64,000 nt of DNA, from the NCBI GenBank assembly GCA_037127315.1, contig JBBBDQ010001921.1, positions 523,501 through 587,500 of the forward strand, read 5' to 3'. The DNA is from Ascarosepion bandense (lineage: Eukaryota > Mollusca > Cephalopoda > Sepiida > Sepiidae). Positions 38,596 through 48,191 of the stretch are shown piece after piece (positions within the stretch are counted from its first letter, which is position 1; every line of letters starts with the position of its first letter). The position numbers and the translations under genes were made by a program. The notes under the pieces are model-generated. The model worked only from the letters and a program-made list of their open reading frames with translations, was not told the origin of the DNA and made no database searches.

Positions 38596-39068
38596 ATACC
38601 AATTCATGTATATTTTAATTATAATATTTTATATTATATTTTAACTTTTCTTGGAATCCATATTTGGTAAAATGTATTGAGTACAGTTATTTTTGGTTTG
38701 AAAAGAAATAAAATTAAGTAGGCCACTTTGGTTTTTCTTTGTTGTCTGACATTCAAAAATCGTTTTTTTTGCCTTAAATAGAATGCTCTAAATCTTTTAT
38801 TTACAACAAAGTTGTTTGTAAATACTGTGATCCTATTTTTAGGGAAAAGCTCAAAATATTCCTGTAAAAAATACAAAAAGATAATTTTAAGAAGATAACG
38901 AATATGTTTTCTGATATTGATTTGAGAGGAAACTTTCTGTTCGATCGCTGGAACTATATATATATATATATATATATATGCATTGTCTGTTCCAGATGAT
39001 ATGTTGATTTTCTAATTATATTTGCTCCAGTTTTAGAAAAAAAAATGGCTGAACTTTCTGGGATATTA
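38596..39068. other. AT-rich flank of the satellite
   Basis: Unique-looking AT-rich sequence with a (TA)n run at 38957-38980. An 80-codon minus frame at 38634-38876 is basic and aromatic without a recognisable domain; not called as a gene. Confidence 0.35.
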
Positions 39069-39345
39069 TAGGTCAATAGCTCAGTTGATTAAAGTGTTGG
39101 TTTCTGAATTTGGTGACATACTAATTGTGAGTCAATCCCTGGGCTGGGCTGTGTATTCAAACTGAAACAATAACAAACTATTCAAGATATTCCTAGAAAT
39201 GGGCAGTAGAAGAACTACCCCCATAGATTAAATAAAAGGTACAGTTTGAAACTAAATTGTCTGGATCAACAGTGAATGGAACATTGTGATTACAATAACA
39301 AAGACTAGAACGATAGTCTGCATGTAATCAGTGAAAATAAAAAAA
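39069..39345 (+). mobile_element. SINE-3 (tRNA-derived), diverged
   Basis: tRNA-like head AATAGCTCAGTTGATTAAAG with a decayed B box (GAGTCAATCCC), then AATAAAAGGTACAGTTTGAA and a tail with CAAAGACTAGAACGATAGTC. Matches, block by block, the copies at 45757 and 53593. Confidence 0.6.
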
Positions 39346-40297
39346 TAAAACTTGTACGATGAAAAAATTCTAAATTATTTTATCAGAACAGAAATTGAAA
39401 TATTAGCCGTTTCCTTATATGGAAATATTTAGTATTTGTTGACCAAGCAGCCAGTGCTACTTTTAGTTGAAATTTATCAAATTTTTTTCTTAAGATAATT
39501 TTTCAGTAATATAGGTTTCTCAAGTTCATTGATATCACTCTTTCAAATATTGGAGGTTTCCTTCCTAACCTTTTGTTTGAAGTAGTGTGGATCATCAACA
39601 TCTTGATTATGTCATTATTTTTTCTGCAACTTACATGTGATAGTCATTTTAATGGCTGTTGTTGTTGTTGAAAGTTATCAAGTGATGTGGTTTATATTAT
39701 TTGATATCTTTCCGAAACTGTGATTCTGCAATACCAGTCTGTGAGCTTCAAAGAAAAATTAATCCTCAGTAAGACCTACAGACTATATTTATTTGAAGCC
39801 ACCTTTACCTATCAATCTGAGAATTTTGAATTTTTCATGGATATGAAAGTCTCAATCCGATATGACTTCTCTTTTTAGGTTAAGGTTTCAGTTTTTTAGC
39901 AGTTTGCAGTGTTTTGTGAAGTTATTCTGAGCACAGTATATACAATATTTAGTTTCTTTATCTTCTTTACTAGATTCGTTAAAACTGATCCACTTCCACA
40001 CCTGAGTCACTTTCACACTTCAAATGACCTTTACATGAAGTGTGAAACTGACAACATGCACTGTTGATTCCTTTGTTAATCTTGTCTGTCTCTATCTACA
40101 CACACACACACACACACACACATGCACACACAAAAATGCTTATTCATCATAAAACAGAAATTCCTAATATATATGTTGTTGAAGCCCCAAAGTGTGAAAT
40201 ACATCACAAGTAATTTTTTTCACTTTGTCATATAATTTCCCCAATACTTTTCTTGATAAATAGAAATACATATCAATATCTCATATATATATATATA
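39346..40297. other. Unassigned sequence
   Basis: AT-rich; contains a short GTT repeat at 39658-39671 and (CA)n at 40100-40123. No gene, RNA or repeat shared with the rest of the window was recognised. Confidence 0.35.
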
Positions 40298-41022
40298 TTA
40301 GCAGTATAGCCGGTGTTGCTTGGGTGTAATAAAAGCTTTAAAAACAAATCCATGGTCCTGAAGCTCAGACTCTTTGGACGTTGGCACGAAAGACTAAAAA
40401 GCAATAGTTGTTTCCAGTTAAAGCAAAACCGTAGACTGAAAGAAAAATGAATGATTTTGATTTCCTGGTATCGATATCAAATAAGTTTTTTCATCTTAAA
40501 CTGAATTTTGAATGCTAAATAAGTCCCCTGAGTAAATGGTATCATGGCTGAGACTAAGAACTACAATTATACCTACTTAGAGCCTATCCCAAAGCAAAAA
40601 CTAAATTAAAAGGGGTGAAAAAAATACAGACATACAGGCAGATAAACAGACACACACACAAACATCTTGCCTTTTATATATATATATTATTGATTTTCTG
40701 CACTATTGTAAGAACTGCAACCTTGAAACTTCTGAATATCGTTTCTTATGTCTTTGTCTATGAGTGTATCAAATTTGATTAAAATCGGACCACTCCTTCT
40801 ATAACCCGATTTTTTTGATTATCGATTTTTGATATTTATCGGAGGTACCTTGACACAAAACCTAGCTAAGAACACTCGCAGACGCTTATAGTACAACTGT
40901 GTAAATTTTCAAGGAAATCGGTTCAGCCGTTTTGGAGTCTATAGGTAATGGACACACACACAGAGACACACACACACAGAGACACACACACAGACAAAGT
41001 TTCATTTATAAATAAGTTTAGA
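40298..41022 (-). mobile_element. Composite Helitron-like repeat (modules A and B)
   Basis: On the minus strand: start TCTAAACTTATTTATAAATG, TG-rich stretch, CTATAGACTCCAAAACGGC, GTACTATAAGCGTCTGCGAG, AAAATCAATAATATATATA, then module B beginning AAAAGGCAAGATGTTTGTG and ending CACCGGCTATACTGCTAA before T. The TC start and CTRR|T end fit Helitrons, but no Rep/helicase is present, so it is non-autonomous. Confidence 0.55.
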
Positions 41023-41052
41023 TTTAGATTTAGATTTAGATTAGATAGATTT

Positions 41053-41088
<36 letters not shown>
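41023..41088. repeat. (TTTAGA)n and (TA)n microsatellites
   Basis: About five TTTAGA units then a TA run. A related TCTAAA-rich tract abuts the same end of the copy at 58825. Confidence 0.8.
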
Positions 41089-41090
<2 letters not shown>

Positions 41091-41148
41091 ATGGAAAAAT
41101 CCCAAAGATTAATGAAATGGTTTTAACATCTAAAATGTTTAATTTATT

Positions 41149-41406
41149 AGTTTCAACATTATTTTTAATCGATACTCGTATTTGAGTAGATATTCTGTTT
41201 TTGATCAAACAGTATATTTATATATTTATTTCTACCAGCCTGATAATTTATGATAAATTTTGTTACAAAAATGTATATCATTTGGCAGGATTCGAATCTG
41301 CAACCCCTATCAACATAGGGAAAGCCAATAATTGATCTGGTATATCTTAGACCACTCAACCACAAATAATTCTAAAGTCTAATCAAAGTCAAACCATTAT
41401 GATATA
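41149..41406 (-). mobile_element. tRNA-Leu-like SINE, left arm of an inverted pair
   Basis: Minus strand: GTGGTTGAGTGGTCTAAGA (A-box region), a variable-loop-sized segment, GATTCGAATCCTGCC (B-box region), then a ~110-bp body ending near AATGTTGAAACTA. The GAGTGGTCTAAG word is characteristic of class II (Leu/Ser) tRNAs. The acceptor stem is degenerate, so it is not called as a functional tRNA. Confidence 0.65.
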
Positions 41407-41440
41407 TTTCAGAGCAGAGATGGTTATGTATGTAGAATCA

Positions 41441-41700
41441 AAAATTGTGTTATATAAGGCTTGATTTGACTTTGATTAGACTGTAGAATCATTCGTGGTT
41501 GAGTGGTCTAAGACGCACCAGATTAATTGGTAGCTATGTTGACAGGGGTCACAGGTTCAAATCCTGCTGAATGACACATATCTTTGTAACAAAATCCATT
41601 GTAAATAATCAAGCCAGTAGAAATAAAAAATATAAATATATAGTTTGATTAAAAACAGAATATCTACTCAAATACGAGTATCAATTAAAAATAATGTTCA

Positions 41701-41704
<4 letters not shown>
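41441..41704 (+). mobile_element. tRNA-Leu-like SINE, right arm of the inverted pair
   Basis: Plus-strand partner of 41149-41406: TGGTTGAGTGGTCTAAGACG, GGTTCAAATCCTGCTG (perfect B box GTTCAAATC), then GTAACAAAATCCATTGTAAA and CAAATACGAGTATCAATT. The arms are 30-40 bp apart at their heads. A long (TA)n follows. Confidence 0.65.

Positions 41705-41705
<1 letters not shown>

Positions 41706-41780
<75 letters not shown>
41706..41780. repeat. (TA)n microsatellite
   Basis: Almost pure TA dinucleotides on both sides of GATGTC, directly preceding the 5S-like sequence. Confidence 0.9.
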
Positions 41781-41785
<5 letters not shown>

Positions 41786-41786
<1 letters not shown>

Positions 41787-41905
41787 CTTACGGTCATATC
41801 ACGTTGAATACACCAGTTCTCGCTCAATCACCGAAGTTAAGCAACGTTGAGCCTGGTCAGTACTTAGATGAGTGACCGCTTGGAAATACCAGGTGCTGTA
41901 AGTGT
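41786..41905 (+). rRNA. 5S rRNA-like sequence, 120 bp (gene copy, pseudogene or 5S-derived SINE head)
   Basis: Full-length resemblance to metazoan 5S rRNA: GCTTACGGTCATATCACGTT at the start, the highly conserved TCACCGAAGTTAAGCAACGT, then AGTACTTAGATGAGTGACCG (internal promoter region) and AATACCAGGTGCTGTAAG at the end. The ends GCTTAC and GTAAGT can pair. Several positions differ from the usual animal sequence (CTTGGATGGGTG is CTTAGATGAGTG), mostly G to A or C to T, suggesting decay. It is a single copy, not followed by a T-run terminator but by a SINE-1 head. Confidence 0.8.
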
Positions 41906-42065
41906 TATTGACGGATGTGTGTTGTGGTGCAGTGGATGTCAGCTCAGAGGGGGAAATTGGTGAGCCGAGTTCCAATTTCAGTCGAACAATTTGCATTCAC
42001 TTACACACTGGTACTCTTGTGAAAGGTATTAATCCATCCCTTCCCTCCAGTTATGGGTTAAATAA
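41906..42065 (+). mobile_element. SINE-1 head fused to the 5S-like sequence
   Basis: GATGTGTGTTGTGGTGCAGT, AGCCGAGTTCCAATTTC and GGTATTAATCCATCCCTTCC match the first ~150 bp of SINE-1. Homology stops at about 42065; the following sequence to 42235 is unrelated to the SINE-1 body. Confidence 0.7.
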
Positions 42066-42433
42066 CTGAGGTCTGTTGTTCATGCGATCTGTGGCGAACT
42101 TCTGCACCGATTATTTGTTATCAGCAGTGCCAAAAATTGTGGATGGTGCTACATAAGCCTTCACTACTTTAAACAATTCTTTGTGTGGTAGTCTGAGTTA
42201 GATGTTCATATGTGAAAATCGATGGGAGAGTACATAATAATAATAATATGTATAGAATAAATGAAGAAACATATATTTTAAAATCCCTGTCTTATTAAGA
42301 AATCTCTGAAGAATTTGAATAAAATAAAACATATTTGATTAAAGGTACAATCTTACCTGTTTGTTACTTGTTCTGTTCACCTTGTCAGATTTCAGTGTAT
42401 ATATTCAGTGCATATATATATATATATATATAC
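42066..42433. other. Unassigned sequence
   Basis: 42066-42235 may be the continuation of a SINE subfamily different from SINE-1, but has no second copy here. The rest is AT-rich with an ATA repeat near 42228 and (TA)n at 42414-42431. Confidence 0.3.
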
Positions 42434-42612
42434 TGCAGTATAGCGCAGTATTGCTCGGGTGTAATGAAAGCTTTAAAACTAATCCATGCTCCTGGAGCTC
42501 AGACTCAGCTTAAACAATATTTGTATGAAGTTTGGTGAGAATTGGATAAAAATTGTGGATTTGTATAAAGGACATACAGACAGATAAACAGGCACACACA
42601 CAAACATCTTGC

Positions 42613-42662
<50 letters not shown>

Positions 42663-42972
42663 ATTTTCTGCACTATTGTAAGAACTGTAACCTTGAAACT
42701 TCTGAATATCGTTTCTTATGTCTTTTTCTATGAGTGTATCAAATTTGATTAAAATCAGACCACTCCTTCTATAACCTGATTTTTTCAATTATCGATTTTT
42801 GATATTTATCGGAGGTACCTTGACACAAAACCTAGCTAAGAACACTCGCAGACGCTTATAGTACAAGTGTGTAAATTTTCTAGAAAATTGGTTCAGCCGT
42901 TTTGCAGTCTATAGGTAATGGACACACACACACAGACACACAGACACAAAGTTCCATTTATAAATAAGTTTA
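42434..42972 (-). mobile_element. Composite Helitron-like repeat, internally shortened
   Basis: Same order as 40298-41022: module A (TTTATAAATGGAACTTTGTG to AAAATCAATAAT), a long (TA)n, then module B reduced to its two ends. The 3' end here reads CTGCAGTATAT rather than CTGCTAGT. Confidence 0.55.
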
Positions 42973-42989
42973 TATATATATATATATTG

Positions 42990-43330
42990 CATTTATGTTC
43001 ACTCTGTACAAGTCCCAGGGGCTACTTGATGTAAACGGTTATATTAAAAGACAGTTCATATGGATAGGAGGGAAAGATAATTGTTGTAGTGATGAGGAAA
43101 ATATCATCCCAGGTTTTTTTTTCACAGGGCAGTGGTACATGGGAAAAAGCTGTTTGAGTGTTTCCATAATAAAAAAATATCCAAATGTTGGAGAATGTTT
43201 TTTTTTTTACTGTTGCATATGATGTTAGAAGATATAAATTCATATACATTATATCTATAGATATATGATATAATAAAGTAAAAAACAAAATGTCTCATTC
43301 TAACATAGTTCATTTTATTAAAGCTTCTTC
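42990..43330. other. Unassigned sequence with a short retroelement-end piece
   Basis: 43162-43200 contains AATATCCAAATGTTGGAGAA, also present at 11800 and 56700 in the palindrome family. The remaining frames lack recognisable domains. Confidence 0.35.
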
Positions 43331-43339
43331 AGCAATACA

Positions 43340-43532
43340 AATATTCACACACACACACGCAAATATATGTGCAGATACGCACACGCAAATATATGTGCCT
43401 ATATACACATGCAAATATATGTGCATATACACACATGCAAATATATGTGCATAAACACACATGCAAATTTGTATATATATATGCATATATACACATGCAA
43501 ATATGTGTATATGTAGGCATGTATACACATGC

Positions 43533-43566
<34 letters not shown>

Positions 43567-43865
43567 ATGTATACACACTATATATGCATATATACACATA
43601 CATATATATATATGTGAATATATACACACAAACACATATATATGTATGTATATATACACACATAAATATATGCATATACACATATATATATGAATATACA
43701 CACACACACATATATATATGCATATATACACACACATATATATATGCATATACACACACACATATATATATATCCGTATACAGACACACACATCACATAT
43801 ATATATATGCATATATACACACACACACATATATATTCATACATATGTGTATATATACATATATA
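43340..43865. repeat. CA/TA-rich minisatellite
   Basis: Irregular units of about 26-32 bp built from ACACATGCAAATATATGTGC and TATATACACACA. It generates several overlapping Tyr/Ile/Cys-rich frames on both strands, none of which is a gene. Confidence 0.9.
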
Positions 43866-44039
43866 CTTGTAAAGTCTACAACTCAATTGTATAATTCTAA
43901 CATATCTGTCTTAGCTCTGACATTTTTTTACTAATTATTCTTTATTCAGGAGTAAGTTTGTTTCTTCTTTTCTATTTATGGTCGGGTTTCCACTTCCTTT
44001 TGAAGTCGTTTCAGTCTACTTCACTCTCAGTAGCCTCTT

Positions 44040-44093
44040 ACATCTTAGTGGCATTGTTGCCTTACTTGAGGCAAATTGATTAAAAAAAGGTTT
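44040..44093 (+). mobile_element. Diverged LINE-A or LINE-A-like 3' tail
   Basis: TCTTAGTGGCATTGTTGCC then TTACTTGAGGCAAATTGATT and an A run. It parallels LINE-A CAGTGGCATTACTGCCTTGC and, notably, the satellite word TCTTAGTGGCTTTACTGCC. Confidence 0.5.
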
Positions 44094-44099
44094 TATTGC

Positions 44100-44590
44100 A
44101 GCCAGATGCATCCTAATTGTGGACGAGATGAAAGAGCCATTAAAAATGTAATTTGTCAGCTTATGACAGTTGACAATTCTAAATTATCCCTTAAACTTGT
44201 CATTTACTGTGGAAAGTTGGAAATGTCCGATCCTGTTATTATCAATGGTTCAGGAAATCCATATTGTTTGTGAATTCTCATGTCCTTTGGGAGATTATAT
44301 CTCCAGTTTTGATGGTCAAGTGCTGGCATTGAATTCTTGCATTGGACACACACTACACTCTCTTGTGGATTGACTTGTCACTTGTCAAAACTTTCGGCAC
44401 ATATTGATCGGTTTGTTGCAAGTTGCCAAACTACAGACGTTAACTCAAGAGAAATTTTATTGGATAGCGCCAGAAGATCATACTCAACGCAAAACAGGAC
44501 TCAGTTCTAGAAGCCATTATTATATGGATTCATGGATTCGTTTTAAAGCATATCAACTTTTTATGGGTCAGTTAATATCAAAATTTAATT
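44100..44590 (+). mobile_element. Penelope-like element remnant with GIY-YIG-type C-terminus
   Basis: Frames in order: LSLKLVIYCGKLEMSD, then CEFSCPLGDYISS, SCIGHTLHSL, and after a frameshift LTCHLSKLSAHIDRF, NSREILLDSA. The series C-(E/K)F-x-CPLGD, (Y/C)IGxTxxxLxxRLTxHLS is what the GIY-YIG endonuclease region of Penelope-like elements looks like. At least two stops and two frameshifts separate the pieces. Upstream RT was not found. Confidence 0.55.
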
Positions 44591-44593
44591 GAA

Positions 44594-44885
44594 ATATTTT
44601 GAATACAATTTTATAGCTTTAACTACAGATAAAATTTATTGTTAGTCATTTTGCTCTAAAATTATATTGTTGGTAATTTTTTTCTTATAAATGTATATTG
44701 TTGGTATTTTTACTATAAATATGTACTTTTATATTTGTCTATACTTCTGAGATTAGTTAGTAATTATCCTATTTACATTATTCAAATTAATATGAGCCCT
44801 GGCTAAAAAAATCTTACACTAAATCATTAGAATCACTGATTGCAATATGAATTCTGGTAAAAAGTGATTTCTGAGATAGCTATAT
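44594..44885. other. AT-rich sequence
   Basis: Contains two imperfect copies of TATATTGTTGGTAATTTTT-like units near 44665-44715. No gene seen. Confidence 0.35.
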
Positions 44886-44889
44886 AAAT

Positions 44890-45717
44890 ATATATAAAAG
44901 GCAAAATGTTTGTGTGTGTCTGTCTGTACGTCCTTTATACAAATCCACAATTTTTATTTGATTCTTACCAAACTTCACACAAATATTCTTTAGGCTTTCA
45001 GTCAGGTCATGTGCTACTTATTTTTTTTTGATTTTCCCTGATATCGGAAATTGATATCCGATCAGGTCTGATCAAGTTCAGGATTTCAGCCCTTTTTTCG
45101 TGGTTCTTGCTGTAGAATTTGCTTTAACTTGGAAAAATTATAGTTTTTGGTCTCAAACATTAGTAGATCTTCTCAGACAACTCATTTTCCCCAATATTCT
45201 ATTGAATCTTATCAAAGATTGATATTCAGCCATCGATATAGCCCATTTTCTCCAATTTTACTCCTGATGGATATGATAAGTTTTCATGGACTTACTTAGA
45301 TTAGTTTATCCTTGGATGACTTATTTGACTTCGATATTAGAAATCGATACCCTGATATCCTATCGGGTCTGATCAAAATCATGTTTTCAGCTCTTTTATT
45401 TTAGTTTTTGCTTCGGGTTTTGCTCTAAGTAGGTATAATTGTAGTTCTTAGTCTCAGCTATGATACTATTTACTCAGAGGATTTATTTAGCCTTCAAAAT
45501 TCAGTTTGCTATGGGAAACTTATTTGATATCGATACCGGAAATCAAAATTTGACTTATATCCATTCATTTTTCTTTCAATCTATGATTTTGCTTTGACTG
45601 GAAACAACTATTGCTTTTTAGTATTTCGTACCAACATCCAAAGTGTCTGAGCTCCAGGATCATGGATTAGTTACAATGCTTTCATTACATCCGAGCAATG
45701 CCAGACTATACTGCTAA
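44890..45717 (+). mobile_element. Helitron-like repeat, module B, full length
   Basis: Starts AAAAGGCAAAATGTTTGTG with CTGTCTGT stretches. The interior has three loosely repeated ~200-bp blocks containing GATATCC...CTGATCAAG. Ends GAGCAATGCCAGACTATACT then GCTAA before T. About 79% by-eye similarity of blocks to 48764-49620. No coding capacity. Confidence 0.55.
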
Positions 45718-45756
45718 TTAGATTTATAAATCGCAAGAATTCACATGCTGTTGTCC

Positions 45757-46080
45757 TCAAGGACACATGGCCCAATGGATTTAGGCGTTGATTAATTCCA
45801 GTGATATGACCCAAAGGTTTGTGCGTTCAATACCAGGCTACAGCAATAATGAACATATAACTTACAAGAGTTAAGTTAAAGGGAGATAATTACATGGCTA
45901 TCAGAAGTGGCATTTCATATGGAATGAGAATGATATACCTCCATTAATTGTAATAAAAGGTTCAGTTTGAAACTCCTAGCATCTGAAGAAGATCAGAGTG
46001 TACAATGGCCGAAATATTGTAAACATTGCAGTAAAGATGAGGACAATAGTCTGAATAATGTAAATAGTGTACTTTTACAC
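45757..46080 (+). mobile_element. SINE-3, best-preserved head
   Basis: Perfect A box TGGCCCAATGG and B box GTTCAATAC, then AGGGAGATAATTACATGGC, AAAAGGTTCAGTTTGAAACT, CTGAAGAAGATCAGAGTGTA, CAATGGCCGAAAT and AGATGAGGACAATAGTC. It is joined directly to a minus-strand Helitron-like repeat. Confidence 0.7.
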
Positions 46081-46087
46081 TTTTACA

Positions 46088-46537
46088 AGCAGTATAGCCC
46101 GGTGTTGCTTGGGTGTAATGAAAGCTTTAAAACTAATCCATGGTCCTGGAGCTCAGACTCTTTGGACGTTGGCATGAAAGACTAAAAAGCAACAGTTGTT
46201 TCCAGTTAAAGCAAAATCATAGACTGAAAGAAAAATGAATGGATGTGAGTCAAATTTTGATTTCCTAGTATCAATATCAAATTTTCTGCACTATTGTAAG
46301 AACTGCAACCTTGAAACTTCTGAATATCGTTGCTTATGTCTTTGTCTATAAGTGTATCAAATTTGATTAAAATCAGACCACTCCTTCTATAACCAGATTG
46401 TTTTGATTATCCATTTTCGATATTTATCGGGTGTACCTCGACACAAAACCTAGCTAGGAACACTCGCAGACGCTTATAGTACAACTGTGTGAATTTTCAA
46501 GAAAATCGGTTCAACCATTTCAGAGTCTGCAGGTAAT

Positions 46538-46576
<39 letters not shown>

Positions 46577-46605
46577 GTTCCATTTATAAATAAGTTTAGA
46601 TATGG
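46088..46605 (-). mobile_element. Composite Helitron-like repeat ending beside the LDLa exon
   Basis: Modules A and B are fused with an internal deletion (TATCAAATTTTCTGCACTAT). The element's TCTAAACTTATTT start lies at 46605, eight bases beyond the exon border at 46614. (CA)n at 46540-46575. Confidence 0.6.
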
Positions 46606-46613
46606 ATACTTAC

Positions 46614-46724
46614 GGCAACCAGTTTCATCGCTGCTATCAACGTAGTCTTCACGCCGGTCACAGAAAATGAAACTTTTTAGGCATTGACTTTGATCTTTGC
46701 AACTGCTAGTGTTGTTTAGACAAA
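46614..46724 (-). CDS. Internal exon encoding one LDL-receptor class A domain
   Basis: The minus strand shows a splice acceptor (TTTAATAAATTTTCAG) at 46725-46740, a 111-bp open exon, and a strong donor (GTAAGTATCC) at 46604-46613. Read in phase 1 it gives, in order, CLNNTSSC, KDQSQCLKSFIFCDRRED, YVDSSDETGC. This is the LDLa pattern: hydrophobic/Cys spacing, CDxxxD, DSSDE calcium-binding acidic box, closing Cys. LDLa repeats are ~35-40-residue calcium-bound modules of extracellular or receptor proteins, and are classically encoded by symmetrical 1-1 exons like this one. The fifth of the six cysteines is replaced by Tyr (codon TAC at about 46644), leaving its usual partner unpaired. No neighbouring exon was found in the window, so flanking introns are large. 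The parent protein cannot be named: an LDLR-related receptor, an LDLa-containing GPCR or a secreted mosaic protein are all possible. Confidence 0.8.
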
Positions 46725-47520
46725 CTGAAAATTTATTAAAAAGAAAGTGTGTTTAATAATGCAATACATCGATATTTTAATAAGTTACTGACATGGCATT
46801 GTATTTGATGATGAAAAGAAAAATGCTGATTTTTGTTATTGTAAAAGAAAGTTATTCACGTTGGAAATTTAATCGTCGTAATACAATGGAATAATATCTT
46901 AATTTGTTAAATTATATTTTTTAAAGAGAGACTTGTTACATTGATTCATCTTTAAAAAAGACATCTTTTTAAAATGGATAATGTCTTGATTGTTTTTATA
47001 TCAAGCATTTTAGTGGTATTGCAGAAAGTAGACAGTAGTTTAAAAAACTACAGTTGGTGGCAACAAATTTTGTCAAGAAAATTAGATAAATGTTTATTGC
47101 GACGACGTGTGCGCCTGTTTTTTGTTTTGCTAGTGTTTTAGAGAATTTGGAAAAAGGAGAAATTATTTTTAGCACGTAAAAGAGAATAAAAGTAAGTTAA
47201 GAATTTGCATTTTTTCAGTGCAACTTTCTTGGAATTGACAAGGCTTCTCATTTGTTGAAGTAAAGAAGTTCCAAAGAGAAAGAAATAAAGGTTAATTATG
47301 TCTTATTAATATATTATTTTAGTTTTTACAGGGAATGCTTCTTTAATAATAATGATAATTCAAACAATACTTGCATTGGTTTCACAACTACAACATTATC
47401 ACACCATTTCATATGTTATTCATTGATACCAGCTTAATTAAATCATATCATCAACAAGCACAGTAAGAAAACACAAAGTAATCTGGCAAATACTCACTAA
47501 TTGCACAAAGGTACTATCTA
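46725..47520. other. Presumed intron sequence upstream of the LDLa exon
   Basis: AT-rich unique-looking sequence following the splice acceptor. No further exon with matching phase and domain was recognised. Confidence 0.45.
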
Positions 47521-47521
47521 T

Positions 47522-47835
47522 ATAGATGTGCGTTGTGGTACAGTGGATATCGGCTTGGAACAAGAAACTGGGGAGCCGAGTTCAAATTCCAGTTGAATCC
47601 ATTGTATTCACTTACGCGCAAATACCCTTGGGAAAGGTATTAATCCATCTCTTCCTTCCAGTTATGGGTTAAATAGCAGGACAGATTGGGTTCTATAACC
47701 TTGGTCGGCAACCAGTCTATCGCAGAAAGCAATGGCAACCTACTGCGGGATAATCTTCTGCCAAGTCAATCATGTCTCTTTCGAGACATGATCGCCCAAG
47801 CGTGTATCACGTATGGCACTTAACTGACTGATTGA
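47522..47835 (+). mobile_element. SINE-1, full length
   Basis: GATGTGCGTTGTGGTACAGT head with intact A box; B-box region GAGTTCAAATTCC fits GTTCAAATTC. Intact body and palindrome, and an ACTGACTGATTGAC tail. Together with 8075-8390 it gives the cleanest consensus of the family in the window. Confidence 0.85.
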
Positions 47836-47837
47836 CT

Positions 47838-47980
47838 ATCTATATATGTAAAAGATGTTTGTGTGTGTCTGTCTGTCCCTTATACAAATCCACAATTTTT
47901 ATTCGATTCTCACCAAACTTAATACAAATATTCTTTAGGCTTCCGGTCAGGTCATAGCCTACTTATTTATTCTGATTACA
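47838..47980 (+). mobile_element. 5' fragment of Helitron-like module B
   Basis: AAAAGATGTTTGTGTGTGTC, ACAAATCCACAATTTTTATT and CTTCCGGTCAGGTCATAGCC, truncated where repeat R begins. Confidence 0.6.
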
Positions 47981-47984
47981 AATA

Positions 47985-48191
47985 ACATTTATAACCATCA
48001 TTATTAACTACGTGATGAGACATTGTTTTTTCGATGTTGAAACAATGTACATTTTGTAGTAAATTATCATTTGAACACGATCTGAACTGTAACTTATAAT
48101 AAATATTCATAGCTCTATTTCTATATTGAGCACTGTCTTAAATTAATGTTTTCAATGTTATTAATACTTTCTTCGTTCTTTATTCACTTGG

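Noticed and set aside
12779..38606. CRISPR-like array
   Set aside because: Units are directly adjacent with no unique spacers, and the organism is eukaryotic.
13198..38670. Dozens of 60-149-codon frames such as those with VNHYLLSSWLLFSLPTHY
   Set aside because: Every one is satellite monomer translation. The 161-bp period rotates the frame each monomer, and there is no start context, splice site or codon-like conservation. Only the FKCNVNHYLL part has meaning, as a relic of the LINE-A C-terminus.
41023..41060. Telomere-like hexamer TTTAGA
   Set aside because: Not TTAGGG, only about five units, and it abuts a Helitron-like element end where a similar tract is found at 58.83 kb.
41441..41530. 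Functional tRNA-Leu gene
   Set aside because: The A and B boxes are good, but the acceptor and anticodon stems do not pair properly, and a SINE body follows; the inverted twin is equally degenerate.
43310..43934. Overlapping reading frames of 100-159 codons on both strands
   Set aside because: They are translations of CA/TA minisatellite (Tyr, Ile, Cys, His, Val only) and occur in several frames at once.
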